Shown here in pieces: positions 38,066-47,679 of a DNA stretch of 62,729 nucleotides. Position numbers and translations under genes: made by a program. The first letter of the stretch is position 1. Each line of letters starts with the position of its first letter. Below the pieces are notes generated by a model, which was not told where the DNA came from, did no database searches, and saw only the letters and a program-made list of their open reading frames with translations. Location: NCBI RefSeq assembly GCF_000372405.1, contig NZ_AQVC01000012.1, forward strand, positions 1-62,729, written 5' to 3'. Source of the DNA: Porphyromonas somerae DSM 23386. Lineage in GTDB: Bacteria > Bacteroidota > Bacteroidia > Bacteroidales > Porphyromonadaceae.

Positions 38066-39700
38066 ATGACTTTTGAAGAACTAGGGCTTGCCAAGCCCCT
38101 ACTGAAAGCGATCGAGAAGATGGGCTTTCAGACTCCTACGCCGATACAAGAGGCGGTGATCCCTTTGCTTCTAGGGGAGCTGAAGGATATTATGGCATTG
38201 GCTCAGACGGGGAGTGGCAAGACAGCTGCTTTTGGATTGCCTATTATTCAGAATATCACCAGTGACCTCAAACGTCCACAGGCCTTGATCATCGCCCCTA
38301 CTCGTGAGCTCTGTATGCAGATCACGAGGGATATGGCTAGCTATGCTATCCATATGGACGACTTTAGTATCGTGGCGGTCTATGGTGGGGCATCTATTGA
38401 GGAGCAGATACAGCATATACGGAGGGGCACACAGGTGGTGGTAGCGACACCTGGACGGCTTTTGGACTTGATCCGTAGAGGGGCTATCGCACTCAATGAA
38501 ATCAAAGATGTGGTGCTGGATGAGGCCGATGAGATGCTCAATATGGGCTTTATCGATGATATTGAGGAGATCCTCTCTTATATCCCTGAGGAGCGTCATC
38601 TGCTCCTTTTTTCTGCCACAATGCCTCAGGAGATCCGATCTATTGTGCGAAAGTTTATGCAAGAGCCCACTGAGGTTTCGGTAGGAAATAAACAGCGGAT
38701 CAATCGTAACATTCAGCATATTTACTATGTAGTGAGTGCTAACGACCGCTATTTGGCGCTGAAGCGTATTGCCGACTATTACCCCAATATCTATGGCATT
38801 ATATTCTGTAAAACGAGGCGTAGTACTCAAGAGGTGGCAGCGCAATTGATCGCTGATGGGTATAGTGCCGATGCTCTCCATGGAGAGCTAAGCCAAGCAC
38901 AGAGAGATAATGTGATGGGACGCTTCCGGAATGGAACGATCCAGCTCCTTGTGGCAACCGATGTGGCAGCACGAGGGCTCGATGTGGATAATCTATCGCA
39001 CGTGATCCACTTCGGTCTGCCTGCCGATGTGGAGAGCTACACGCACAGAAGTGGTCGCACCGCGAGAGCGGGAAAGAAGGGAATTTCGATCGCTATTTGC
39101 CATGCCAGGGAGCGAGGGCAGATTAGGCGAATCGAAAAGGAGAGTGGCATCACTATCGAGCGTGCAATGCTCCCAACGGCCGAGATGATCTGTGAAAAGC
39201 AACTATTGCAGCTGGTGCATCGTATGGAGCATACGGTGCCTGACCTGGATGCGATTGCCCCTTATATGGATAGTGTGGTGAATCGGCTCTCATGGCTAGA
39301 TAGCGACGAATTGATACAACGGCTTATTTATCTAGAGATTCAGCGAATGCTGGATTACTACAAGAATGCAGCCGCGGTGGAGGAGATCCCTGAGACGGAG
39401 AAGAAAAGCTCCAAAAAACGAAAGGCTTCCCGCGAAGAGGAGGAGAGAACCTCGGAGGGGATGGATTTACTTCAAATCAATGTGGGAAAGCGAAATAAAC
39501 TCTATCCCAATAAGCTGATTGAGATGATTGAGTATTGCACGGGTAGAAAGGTGCCGGTGGGGAAGATTACTATTTTTGACAGAAATGCCACTTTTGAGGT
39601 GGCTCGTGGTGAGTCGGAAGAGGTGCAGGAGGCTTTGAATGCTTTTCAATACCATAAACAGCCTCTTCGGGTCACTCGGCATAAGCGTAAAAGACGGTAA
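38066..39700 (+). CDS. deaD: DEAD-box RNA helicase, DeaD/CsdA-like
   Basis: The 544-aa helicase has the Q motif (GFQTPTPIQEAVIP, about 20-33), motif I AQTGSGKT, PTRELCMQ, DEADEML, SAT and HRSGRTARAGKKG. A linker rich in Lys/Glu (about 430-465) leads to a C-terminal DbpA-type RNA-binding fold (MDLLQINVGKRNKLYPNKLI). It should unwind structured RNA during ribosome assembly and RNA decay. Its position behind an rRNA methyltransferase and upstream of pnp suggests a ribosome/RNA-processing neighbourhood. Confidence 0.94.
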   Translation: MTFEELGLAKPLLKAIEKMGFQTPTPIQEAVIPLLLGELKDIMALAQTGSGKTAAFGLPIIQNITSDLKRPQALIIAPTRELCMQITRDMASYAIHMDDFSIVAVYGGASIEEQIQHIRRGTQVVVATPGRLLDLIRRGAIALNEIKDVVLDEADEMLNMGFIDDIEEILSYIPEERHLLLFSATMPQEIRSIVRKFMQEPTEVSVGNKQRINRNIQHIYYVVSANDRYLALKRIADYYPNIYGIIFCKTRRSTQEVAAQLIADGYSADALHGELSQAQRDNVMGRFRNGTIQLLVATDVAARGLDVDNLSHVIHFGLPADVESYTHRSGRTARAGKKGISIAICHARERGQIRRIEKESGITIERAMLPTAEMICEKQLLQLVHRMEHTVPDLDAIAPYMDSVVNRLSWLDSDELIQRLIYLEIQRMLDYYKNAAAVEEIPETEKKSSKKRKASREEEERTSEGMDLLQINVGKRNKLYPNKLIEMIEYCTGRKVPVGKITIFDRNATFEVARGESEEVQEALNAFQYHKQPLRVTRHKRKRR

Positions 39701-39739
39701 TATTTTCTCAAAAGGGTAGGTGGGTAAGATAGAATTTGG

Positions 39740-39747
39740 TAAGTTTG
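39740..39747 (+). promoter_or_regulatory. Putative -7 element for ftsA-ftsZ
   Basis: TAAGTTTG 66 nt before the ftsA ATG. It suggests that ftsA can be transcribed separately from deaD; the -33 part is not convincing. Confidence 0.4.
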
Positions 39748-39813
39748 TGGGAATTAGTGTGCTAGGGAGTTTTTTAGCTCTTGGCAACCATAAATGAAGC
39801 AAATATTATATTG

Positions 39814-41277
39814 ATGAGAGAGCACAGAGAAGATAAGATAAATGTGGCTATCCTAGACTTTGGTAGTAGTGCCATAAAGCTAGCGGTGGCAGAGAAGATG
39901 GCCCCGAGTGATGAGCTCTTTAGGACGGTCTATCTGGATAGTGAGCCATCGGAGGGTGCCGTGCAGAGGGGCGTAGTATTTAACTTATCCGAAACGTCGG
40001 AAAAGCTGCGCAAACTTTTATCACGTGCCGAGGCTGATCTAGGTATAGAGATAGACCACCTATATGCGAGTATTTCGGGACAGGGGCTACACAGCCTACT
40101 GATAAAGCAGGTGGAGGAGTATGATGCCCCTCATGAGATCACTCAGGCCGATATTGAGCGTCTATGGGGAAAGATTGAAGAGCCGGATGGTAAGTTTTTC
40201 TTGAATGCCGACTTTGCTCGCTTCTCTGTGAATGGTAGCTCGGTGCTTCGCCCAGTGGGGGTGAAGGCGATGAAGCTACAGGTGAGTATCCAGACGGTGG
40301 TCACTGATCGTATGGTGACGGATAATGTGGAGGAGGTCTTGGCTCACAAACTAGATCTAGAGGTAGAGCCTTATTTAGTTGGAGTCGTGGAGCTCAGTAA
40401 GCGTGTCCTGACGCCCGAGCAAAAGAGAATAGGTTCGGCATTGGTGGACTTCGGTGCGGAGACTACCACAGTGGCTTACTTTAATCACGGCGTGCTAGAG
40501 TCATTGAGGGTGATCCCAATGGGTGGTAATCAAATCACTTATGACCTTACGGATCTAGATATTAGCCCAGAAGAGGCGGAGAGGGTAAAGATAGCTCACG
40601 CTTCATTGTCTCTTGATACGAGCGACAAGGAGGAGCTGATCGTGAAAGCTCCCGATATGCGGACGGATAAGCGTGTTTTTCGCTACAATGTGAACCAATA
40701 TATTGAGGCACGTACCCACGAGATAGTGGATAACATCAAGGCAATTATTGCTCGTGCTAAGGGCTCTGAAGGTGACTATAAGGTGCCTGGGGGAATGGTG
40801 ATTACTGGCGGGGCGTCGAAGCTAGCTGGTTTGCCTGAGTATCTCAAGGATAAGTTTGGTGGGGAGCTGAGTGTGAAGCAGGTGAGCCCTGCATTCTTCT
40901 CTGATGGTGGTAACCAGGAGCTGACCGCTAACCCTGAATTCCACAGCTTGTATGCGATGCTTTATGCGGCAAATGTGGATGTGGCTAGGACTGAGGAGGA
41001 GCCTAGTGTGGTGGAACAGCACGAAGAACAGCATGAGGAGCCAGCAATTCATATTGTGGAGGGTGAAGCTGATATAATGTCTCAGCCGGGGGTATTGCCT
41101 TTTGACGAAGAGGATCTGAAGCCTCAAGCAGACCCAGCACCAAGAGTGAAGCCACGAAGAGAGCGTACACCTAAGCCTAAAAAGGAGAAGAGCAGTAAAA
41201 GCTCATTTATGGGAAGGCTGAAGGACCTTTTTGCGATGTCTGATGACGACTCTAACTTTTCGGATGACGAGGATTAA
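39814..41277 (+). CDS. ftsA: Cell division protein FtsA
   Basis: The 487-aa actin-fold ATPase anchors FtsZ to the membrane at the division site. Phosphate loop 1 is in VAILDFGSSAIKLAV, SALVDFGAETTTVAYF is the second phosphate segment, and GGMVITGGASKLAGLPEYL is the adenosine motif. SHS2/1C domain sequence lies between the two (about 85-170). The C terminus is an acidic linker (EEQHEEPAIH) followed by a short amphipathic helix SSFMGRLKDLF, which probably inserts in the membrane, and then an unusually acidic tail of Asp/Ser. A TTG at 39781 could start a longer form; the ATG at 39814 was preferred. The stop codon overlaps the ftsZ start (TAATG). Confidence 0.95.
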   Translation: MREHREDKINVAILDFGSSAIKLAVAEKMAPSDELFRTVYLDSEPSEGAVQRGVVFNLSETSEKLRKLLSRAEADLGIEIDHLYASISGQGLHSLLIKQVEEYDAPHEITQADIERLWGKIEEPDGKFFLNADFARFSVNGSSVLRPVGVKAMKLQVSIQTVVTDRMVTDNVEEVLAHKLDLEVEPYLVGVVELSKRVLTPEQKRIGSALVDFGAETTTVAYFNHGVLESLRVIPMGGNQITYDLTDLDISPEEAERVKIAHASLSLDTSDKEELIVKAPDMRTDKRVFRYNVNQYIEARTHEIVDNIKAIIARAKGSEGDYKVPGGMVITGGASKLAGLPEYLKDKFGGELSVKQVSPAFFSDGGNQELTANPEFHSLYAMLYAANVDVARTEEEPSVVEQHEEQHEEPAIHIVEGEADIMSQPGVLPFDEEDLKPQADPAPRVKPRRERTPKPKKEKSSKSSFMGRLKDLFAMSDDDSNFSDDED

Positions 41278-42638
41278 TGATGGAGGTTATGGAGAGGAAT
41301 ATATTGCCTATTAAGAAGGAGATAAACGATCAGCCAACAATCATTAAGGTGATTGGTGTAGGTGGAGGCGGTGGCAATGCGGTCAATTATATGTATAATC
41401 AGAATGTGAGCCACGTCTCATTCCTTCTGTGTAATACCGACCGACAGCATCTCAATGTATGTGATGTGCCACAGACTATTTGCCTAGGTACTAAAACGAC
41501 AAAAGGTCTGGGCGCCGGAAATAACCCACGGCTAGCTCAGGAAGCTGCCGAGGAGAGTGAGGCGGAGGTGCGTGAAGCACTGAATGATGGCACAGAAATG
41601 GTCTTTATCACTGCTGGTATGGGCGGTGGTACTGGTACAGGTGCTGCCCCTGTAATTGCTCGTATCGCTAAGGATATGGGGATTCTGACGGTGGGGATTG
41701 TGACCATTCCTTTCCTATTTGAGGGGAGGACGAAGATTCTTCAGGCAATTGATGGGGTGGAGGAGCTGAAGAAGAATGTGGACGCTATTTTGGTCGTTAA
41801 TAATGAGCTACTGAATAAGATCTATCCCGACCTGAAGATTTCTGAAGCTTTTAGGAAGGCCGACGAAACGCTGACCACCAGTACGCGCTCAATCTCGGAG
41901 CTGATCACTATCCCTAGTGGTGTGAATCTGGACTTTAACGATGTGAAGCGGACGCTTCAATCGGGGGGAGTCTCCATCATCACTCGTGGCTTTGCAAGTG
42001 GCGAGGAAGGTTTGGAAAAGGCGATGGAGCGGGCGTTGTCTTCGCCATTGTTGAATACTTCCAACTTCAATCTAGCTACCCGTCTGCTGGTGCAGGTTAT
42101 TTATAAGCCTGAGCATGAGCCAACCACTCGTATGAGTGAGAAGTTGAGGGATATGACGGCCAAGATCAAGGGCTCCTTTGACTTCATTTGGGGCATGTCG
42201 CCTCGGGAGGACGATGGTATGGAGGACGACCTCGGCTTTGTGCTTCTAGCCTCAGGATTTGACGACAGCGTGATGTTTGCTGATGAATACAGCGACGAGC
42301 GTCCGAAGGCAACAAAGGAGGAGGAGGATACCAAGATTAGCGACTACTACGGTAGTGAATTGGCTCAAGGAAATAGCTATAAGGAGTATGAAACGGTGGT
42401 ATTTACGGAGGAATTGATGACGAATAATGGGTTCATCTCTTTGGTCAACCAAAGACCTACGCTTACACGGTCTAAGGAGCAACTAGATACTATCAAGCAA
42501 TTTATTGAAGAGCGACCTATGCAGTCTTGGAATAGTCAGCCTACGGTTTCTGTAAATCACTCTAGCTTTTCCAGCCGTGACTCTGTTGAGACAAGTGGTA
42601 ATTCAATTGGAAGAACAATAACTTTTGGAGACGATTAA
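41277..42638 (+). CDS. ftsZ: Cell division GTPase FtsZ
   Basis: The 453-aa tubulin homologue forms the division ring. [17 protein letters not shown] starts the GTPase domain, the tubulin signature GGGTGTG is at 116-122, and the T7 synergy loop reads NLDFNDVK. After about residue 320 comes a long variable linker rich in Glu, Ser and Asn. The last residues, [12 protein letters not shown], do not show the usual (D/E)IPxFLR-type peptide that binds FtsA, so the partner site may be divergent. ATG codons at 41277, 41280 and 41289 are possible starts. yqeY follows by 15 nt. Confidence 0.96.
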   Translation: MMEVMERNILPIKKEINDQPTIIKVIGVGGGGGNAVNYMYNQNVSHVSFLLCNTDRQHLNVCDVPQTICLGTKTTKGLGAGNNPRLAQEAAEESEAEVREALNDGTEMVFITAGMGGGTGTGAAPVIARIAKDMGILTVGIVTIPFLFEGRTKILQAIDGVEELKKNVDAILVVNNELLNKIYPDLKISEAFRKADETLTTSTRSISELITIPSGVNLDFNDVKRTLQSGGVSIITRGFASGEEGLEKAMERALSSPLLNTSNFNLATRLLVQVIYKPEHEPTTRMSEKLRDMTAKIKGSFDFIWGMSPREDDGMEDDLGFVLLASGFDDSVMFADEYSDERPKATKEEEDTKISDYYGSELAQGNSYKEYETVVFTEELMTNNGFISLVNQRPTLTRSKEQLDTIKQFIEERPMQSWNSQPTVSVNHSSFSSRDSVETSGNSIGRTITFGDD

Positions 42639-42653
42639 ATAATAATAATAGAT

Positions 42654-43103
42654 ATGGCACTTTTAGAGCAAGTAAATGAGGGAATAAAGCAGGCGATGCT
42701 GAGCCGTGATAAGGTGAGATTGGAAGCACTTCGCGGTATTAAGAAGGAGTTTCTAGAGGCAATGACTGCCAAAGGAGCTGCTGGTGAGTTGGATGATGAT
42801 CACGCACTGAAAATTATTGCAAAGCTAGTGAAGCAGCGTGAGGAGAGTGCAAGTCTCTATCGCGATGCTGACCGCCTAGACCTTGCCGAAGCAGAGGACG
42901 CGGAAGCGGAGGTATATAGGAGTTTTCTCCCTGCACAATTGTCGGAAGAGGAGATCACTGAAAAGGTGAAAGAGATGATCTCTAAGCTTGGTATCACAGA
43001 TATCAAGGGGATGGGTCAGGTGATGGGAGTGGCCACAAAGGAGCTAGGTGCTTCGGCTGATGGCAAGTTGATCTCCCAGATTGTTAGGAAACTGCTCTCC
43101 TAA
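42654..43103 (+). CDS. yqeY: YqeY/GatB-domain protein
   Basis: This 149-aa protein belongs to the YqeY family, which resembles the C-terminal tRNA-binding tail of GatB. RDKVRLEALRGIKKEFLEAM, LVKQREESASLYRDADRLDLAEAE and MGQVMGVATKELGASADGKLISQIV are the family's conserved stretches. Its function is uncertain; it is commonly described as a tRNA amidotransferase-like protein. It lies between ftsZ and pnp and is probably co-transcribed with ftsZ. Confidence 0.93.
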   Translation: MALLEQVNEGIKQAMLSRDKVRLEALRGIKKEFLEAMTAKGAAGELDDDHALKIIAKLVKQREESASLYRDADRLDLAEAEDAEAEVYRSFLPAQLSEEEITEKVKEMISKLGITDIKGMGQVMGVATKELGASADGKLISQIVRKLLS

Positions 43104-43151
43104 CCATTAGTTAACTGAGAATTAAGCTGTTTTTATATAGAATTTTTTATC

Positions 43152-45371
43152 ATGAATGTAATCACTAAGACCATCACAATGGGTGATGGAAGCACCATTA
43201 CAATTGAGACTGGCAAGCTAGCTAAGCAGGCCGATGGTGCTGTGACTGTTCGCATGGGCAACACCGTATTGTTGGCAACAGTTACTGCTGCACAGGATGC
43301 TAATCCTGGTGTGGATTTTATGCCTTTACAGGTAGAGTACAAAGAGAAGTTTTCAGCCGTGGGTCGTTTCCCAGGTGGCTTTACCCGTAGAGAGGGTAGG
43401 GCTTCGGACTACGAGATTTTGATTTGTCGACTAGTTGATAGGGCACTGCGACCACTTTTCCCTGATGATTATCATGCAGAGGTTTTTGTTAATATCACTC
43501 TATATAGTGGTGATGAAAACGAGCTCCCAGATCAATTGGCTGGGCTGGCAGCTTCTGCGGCACTTGCTGTAAGCACAGTGCCTTTCCACGGTCCTATCTC
43601 TGAGGTAAGAGTGATTAGATTGGATGGTGAGTATCTAGTAAATCCAACCAAGGAGCAACTAGAGCGTGCCGATTTGGACCTGATGGTAGCGGCCTCAATG
43701 GATAATATCATGATGGTAGAGGGCGAGATGAGGGAGGTACAGGAGTCGGATATGCTTGAGGCTATTAAGGTAGCTCACGAAGCTATCAAGAAGCAATGCC
43801 AGGTACAGTTGGAGCTAATGGAGGAGTGCGGCACTGTGGAAAAGCGTACCTATTGCCACGAGGTGAATGATGAGGAGCTTCGCCAAAAGGTACACGATGT
43901 ATGCTATGATAAGGCATATGCAGTAGCTACCTCAGGCACTTCAAAGCACGAGCGTACAGATGCCTTTGCTAATATTGTGGAGGAGTTTAAGGCTCAATAT
44001 ACTGAGGAGGAGCTAGAGGAGAAGGGCCCGATGATTGATCGCTACTACCACGATGTGGAGAAGGAGGCGATGCGTCGGATGATTTTGGACGAAGGAAAGC
44101 GCCTTGATGGTCGTGATACCAAGACCATTCGCCCAATCTGGTGCGAGGTAAGCCCATTGCCAGCACCTCACGGTTCCTCTATATTTACACGTGGTGAGAC
44201 TCAAGCACTAGCAACGGTGACCCTTGGTACCAAGAGCGATGAGAAGCTAGTAGATGATGTGCTTAATCATGGTAAGGATCGTTTCCTATTGCACTACAAC
44301 TTCCCTCCCTTCTCTACTGGTGAGGCTAAGCCACAGCGTGGAGTAGGACGTCGTGAGATTGGTCATGGCAACTTGGCTCAGCGAGCACTTAAGTCTATGA
44401 TCCCTGAGGATTATCCTTATGTAGTGCGTATCGTGAGTGATATATTGGAGAGTAATGGATCTTCTTCAATGGCTACCGTTTGTGCTGGTACTCTAGCATT
44501 GATGGATGCTGGTGTGCAGATCAAAAAGCCAGTGAGTGGTATCGCCATGGGACTGATTTCTGAGAATAAAGGACAGAATTACGCGATCCTTTCAGATATC
44601 TTGGGCGATGAGGACCACCTCGGTGATATGGACTTCAAAGTGACTGGTACTCGGGATGGAATCACTGCTACCCAGATGGATATCAAGGTAGATGGACTTA
44701 GCTACGAAATCCTAGAGAGAGCTCTTGCACAAGCTAAGGAGGGACGCCTCCATATCCTTGGCAAGATTGAGGAGACTCTTCCTGCGCCTCGTACCGACTT
44801 TAAACCACAGACTCCACGAATCGTTACTATGCGCATTCCTAAGGAGTTTATTGGTGCAGTGATTGGCCCTGGTGGTAAGATTATTCAGAGTATCCAAGAG
44901 GAGAGTGGTGCCTCTGTAAATATTGAGGAGGTAGAGAACGAAGGTATTATCGAGGTGGCTGCTGCTGGTAAGGAGCCAATCGATAAGGCACTCGAGATGA
45001 TCAATGCCATTGTGGTAATTCCTGAGGTAGGTAAGGTGTACGAGGGAACCGTTAAGAGTGTGATGCCTTACGGTGCATTCGTAGAGTTCTTGCCTGGCAA
45101 AGAGGGACTTCTCCATATCTCTGAGTGGGATTGGCGTAGGTTTGAGACCATTGAGGAGACTGGTGTAGCGGAAGGCCAGAAGATCAATGTGGTTCTTCTT
45201 GAAGTGGATCCTAAGACTGGCAAGTTCCGTCTATCTCGTAAGGCTGCTATTGAAAAGCCTGAGGGATATGTAGAGCGTCCTGAGCGTCCACGCAATGATC
45301 GCCCTCGCAATAATGGCGACCGACCAAACCGTGGTAATCGCAACCACAATCGCCACAACAACAATGATTGA
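43152..45371 (+). CDS. pnp: Polynucleotide phosphorylase
   Basis: The 739-aa 3'-5' exoribonuclease degrades RNA with phosphate. Two RNase PH domains (about 5-235 and 320-560) flank an alpha-helical segment. The second contains [14 protein letters not shown] and the catalytic-site region [22 protein letters not shown] domain ([20 protein letters not shown]) and an S1 domain ([27 protein letters not shown]) follow, then a basic Arg/Asn-rich tail. The rpsO gene that often precedes pnp is absent here; pnp instead follows the division genes. A hairpin terminator lies downstream. Confidence 0.96.
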   Translation: MNVITKTITMGDGSTITIETGKLAKQADGAVTVRMGNTVLLATVTAAQDANPGVDFMPLQVEYKEKFSAVGRFPGGFTRREGRASDYEILICRLVDRALRPLFPDDYHAEVFVNITLYSGDENELPDQLAGLAASAALAVSTVPFHGPISEVRVIRLDGEYLVNPTKEQLERADLDLMVAASMDNIMMVEGEMREVQESDMLEAIKVAHEAIKKQCQVQLELMEECGTVEKRTYCHEVNDEELRQKVHDVCYDKAYAVATSGTSKHERTDAFANIVEEFKAQYTEEELEEKGPMIDRYYHDVEKEAMRRMILDEGKRLDGRDTKTIRPIWCEVSPLPAPHGSSIFTRGETQALATVTLGTKSDEKLVDDVLNHGKDRFLLHYNFPPFSTGEAKPQRGVGRREIGHGNLAQRALKSMIPEDYPYVVRIVSDILESNGSSSMATVCAGTLALMDAGVQIKKPVSGIAMGLISENKGQNYAILSDILGDEDHLGDMDFKVTGTRDGITATQMDIKVDGLSYEILERALAQAKEGRLHILGKIEETLPAPRTDFKPQTPRIVTMRIPKEFIGAVIGPGGKIIQSIQEESGASVNIEEVENEGIIEVAAAGKEPIDKALEMINAIVVIPEVGKVYEGTVKSVMPYGAFVEFLPGKEGLLHISEWDWRRFETIEETGVAEGQKINVVLLEVDPKTGKFRLSRKAAIEKPEGYVERPERPRNDRPRNNGDRPNRGNRNHNRHNNND

Positions 45372-45430
45372 TCACCATTGACTTAGTACCACCTATATAC
45401 TGTATATAGGCTGTAATTTTTCAAATTGAA

Positions 45431-45470
45431 CGTAGCGGGGTAAGTGTTCTTACTCCGCTACGATCTTTTA
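45431..45470 (+). terminator. Terminator after pnp
   Basis: A perfect 14-bp stem (CGTAGCGGGGTAAG and complement) with loop TGTT, followed by ATCTTTTA. A second smaller hairpin (CCTATATAC / TATATAGG) lies at 45392-45412. Confidence 0.75.
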
Positions 45471-45499
45471 TGGAATATTGCTGAATTAGTTTCTCTCTA

Positions 45500-46096
45500 C
45501 TAGAGCACTGCTTCAATGGGGAGTGTCAGTTGGTGGGGTGAGAGCATTGCATTGACAAGGTGTATGGTATCATAATGTCTTAAAACTTCAAGCGTTATAT
45601 CGCACTCATGTATTATCCCTTTATCCAAAAGGTAGCACCTTTTAGTCCCTTTAAGTAGGTAGCTTTTGGGCGTGAATAATTGCCCATCTTTCTCGAGTAC
45701 TACATTCGTGAATGAGGTGTCGGTAACCAAGCCGTCCAAGATGAACAGAGGCTCTGTGCCACGAGGAAGCTCCTTTTTGATGCTTTCAAATTGAGAGCGA
45801 TCAGCCCATTTGTATGAGTAAAAGTTCTCTTTGATTGTGGTGGGCTTCAGTAATCCTATTTCTGGCACTTGGTAGGGCACAAAGCGTATGGAAAGTATGC
45901 TACTGGGCGAATAGGTGACGCTTACCCTCCACTTTCCTTTCTGAGCAAGAGTATAAGAGGGATCCGATTTTATCGCTTCTGTAAAGAGCGATATATCTAT
46001 CTCTTGACCAGTTGACCATCTCACTCTATCTTGATGGTATTTGAGGTGGAAAAGTTGTTTATTCTCTAAGCAGAAGGTCTCTAAGAGAGGTTCCAT
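45500..46096 (-). CDS. pabC: Aminotransferase class IV, probable 4-amino-4-deoxychorismate lyase
   Basis: The 198-aa fold type IV PLP protein is shorter than typical PabC (about 270) but is paired with pabB: its start lies 2 bp after the pabB stop. The PLP lysine is probably in FYSYKWADRSQFE. FILDGLVTDTSFTNVVLEKDG matches the class IV signature for cofactor binding, and KGTKRCYLLDKGII the segment after it. It would convert aminodeoxychorismate to p-aminobenzoate for folate synthesis. The short length is usual for the Bacteroidota form. Confidence 0.85.
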   Translation of the reverse strand: MEPLLETFCLENKQLFHLKYHQDRVRWSTGQEIDISLFTEAIKSDPSYTLAQKGKWRVSVTYSPSSILSIRFVPYQVPEIGLLKPTTIKENFYSYKWADRSQFESIKKELPRGTEPLFILDGLVTDTSFTNVVLEKDGQLFTPKSYLLKGTKRCYLLDKGIIHECDITLEVLRHYDTIHLVNAMLSPHQLTLPIEAVL

Positions 46097-46098
46097 AT

Positions 46099-47088
46099 TC
46101 AGTGAAGTGGTAGGTAGATTTTGTCTATCACCTCTTGGTACTCGTGATCTAGTATACTATTAATGGTGATTCCGCCACCTGAGTGGTAATACTTTTGACT
46201 CTCTTTATCTTCCCTGATAAAGCGAATAAGAACGGAGGAGTCTAGCTCTTTGCCATCGAAGTAGCCAAAGACGCCACAGTAATAGCCCCTTGTGTGGCTT
46301 CCTTCGGCCTCTGAGATGAGCGTGCGAGTACTTTCACGAGGAGCCCCAAGGATTGAACCTGCTGGAAGAAGGTGGTCAAAAATATCTCCTATATGTGATG
46401 TCCAATCCGTGGGGAGTTGCCCTTTGATCTCCGAGCTAACTTGGAAGATTGTGTGCTCCGGAGCTTTGATTTCTGTGAAATATCTGAATTGAGAGACTTC
46501 AATATCAGTCGCTACGGTAGAAAGGTCCTTTCTTAAGAGGTCTACTACGGCACAGTGCTCTGAGGTCTCTTTGTAGTCATTGAGTATGACTTCTGGAGCC
46601 CCTGGGACATCGCTAGTGATAGTTCCTTTCATCGGATCTGTGGAAATGATGCCTTCGTTAGTTACTCGTACAAATCTCTCTGGAGAGAAGCAGACAAAGC
46701 GAGCCTCGGGCAGATAGATCTGGTATTTAGCACTGGTGGTGTATAGGATTTCCTTTAGGGTAAGGGGAGTGGATATTGGAGTGCATACGGTGAGGTTGGC
46801 AAGAACCGAGCGCCCCTCCTTCATTCCTTGCTGAATGACTTTGAAGCGTTGGCCATACTGATCTAGGCTTTCAGGCTGTCTGGTGATGTGTTCGTTAGTA
46901 TTTTTGATGGGTTGCGCCTTGAAGTTTGAGACGGTCCCGACTTTAAAAAGCACCTCGCTCTGCTCCTGTGGATTGGTCACTATGGCTCCTTCACTCTTTT
47001 CATAGTCTAGAACGAATAAAAATGGTATACCAGCTTTACCTGCTTCATTCATCTGAGTGAGTACCTCCTTGTATGTTTTTAGCATCAC
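46099..47088 (-). CDS. pabB: Aminodeoxychorismate synthase component I
   Basis: The 329-aa chorismate-binding enzyme aminates chorismate, the first step from chorismate to p-aminobenzoate. The core has SPERFVRVTNEGIISTDPMKGTI, HCAVVDLLRKDLSTVA, LLPAGSILGAPRESTRTLISEAE and RGYYCGVFGYFDG, all standard motifs of the anthranilate/PabB family. The N-terminal regulatory half of the longer enzymes is missing, as in other compact Bacteroidota PabB proteins. No glutamine amidotransferase (PabA) is encoded nearby. It is co-transcribed with pabC, behind rpsU and its terminator. Confidence 0.92.
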   Translation of the reverse strand: MMLKTYKEVLTQMNEAGKAGIPFLFVLDYEKSEGAIVTNPQEQSEVLFKVGTVSNFKAQPIKNTNEHITRQPESLDQYGQRFKVIQQGMKEGRSVLANLTVCTPISTPLTLKEILYTTSAKYQIYLPEARFVCFSPERFVRVTNEGIISTDPMKGTITSDVPGAPEVILNDYKETSEHCAVVDLLRKDLSTVATDIEVSQFRYFTEIKAPEHTIFQVSSEIKGQLPTDWTSHIGDIFDHLLPAGSILGAPRESTRTLISEAEGSHTRGYYCGVFGYFDGKELDSSVLIRFIREDKESQKYYHSGGGITINSILDHEYQEVIDKIYLPLH

Positions 47089-47099
47089 TATTATATGAT

Positions 47100-47139
47100 A
47101 AAAAGAGGATGACTACTGCTCAGTGAGCTTTAGCCATCC
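47100..47139 (-). terminator. Terminator of rpsU
   Basis: On the minus strand GGATGGCT pairs with AGTCATCC (one G.T pair) round a long loop, followed by TCTTTTT. It separates rpsU from pabB, so pabBC expression depends on read-through or a local promoter. Confidence 0.6.
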
Positions 47140-47236
47140 CTTTATTTATTAAACAACACCTCCTTGGTGAAAATGATTTATTATTCTTCTTCTAACTTCG
47201 TCGTCTAGCATCCACCTATGAGTGGTAGTATTCAGA

Positions 47237-47428
47237 CTAATCCTCCATCTGGCGAAGTTGCTGCACGTAGCGAGCCTTTTCCATCTTGCGGCGCTTTACT
47301 GCCGATGGCTTTTGGAACTCCCGACGAGTGCGAAGCTGACGCATTGTACCTGTGCGGTCAAACTTTCTCTTGAATCTCTTCAGTGCTCTCTCGATGTTCT
47401 CGCCTTGTTTTACTTCTACAATAATCAT
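47237..47428 (-). CDS. rpsU: 30S ribosomal protein S21
   Basis: The 63-aa basic protein begins MIIVEVKQGENIERALKRFK and continues KFDRTGTMRQLRTRREFQKPS, the S21 signature, with a Lys/Arg-rich end. S21 sits on the 30S platform near the anti-Shine-Dalgarno end of 16S rRNA. This is of note in Bacteroidota, where that sequence is usually shielded and most genes, including those here, lack Shine-Dalgarno motifs. It has its own promoter and terminator. Confidence 0.96.
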   Translation of the reverse strand: MIIVEVKQGENIERALKRFKRKFDRTGTMRQLRTRREFQKPSAVKRRKMEKARYVQQLRQMED

Positions 47429-47487
47429 AAACTCCTGTAAATGTTGTTAGTAATTCATTAATTGTTGTACTCATTTGAGTGCGATGG

Positions 47488-47518
47488 CAAATTTACAAAG
47501 AATATCCAATACTACCAA
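47488..47518 (-). promoter_or_regulatory. Promoter of rpsU
   Basis: On the minus strand TTG (plus 47516-47518), a 20-bp gap and TAAATTTG (plus 47488-47495). It gives a leader of roughly 50 nt. Confidence 0.75.
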
Positions 47519-47613
47519 GATAATCGCTTCCTCCCATTACAATTATTGGGTGTGTCTCAATGAGAAATGCCTATAATGTCTTAACATTGTATGGAATTTG
47601 GAGATACTCATAT

Positions 47614-47644
47614 TTGGAGATATCCGTAGAATTAGTTAATTTCG
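47614..47644 (+). promoter_or_regulatory. Promoter of the amidase-led operon
   Basis: TTG at 47614-47616, a 20-bp gap and TAATTTCG at 47637-47644 (one change from TAnnTTTG). Its position places transcription start downstream of a long-frame start at 47560 and supports the ATG at 47680. Confidence 0.6.
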
Positions 47645-47679
47645 CAGTGATAAGTAAGTATGATTCGGTTTCGCTAGGT

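Noticed and set aside
47560-47679. N-terminal extension of the amidase
   Set aside because: It precedes the predicted transcription start and would put 40 extra residues before the signal peptide.
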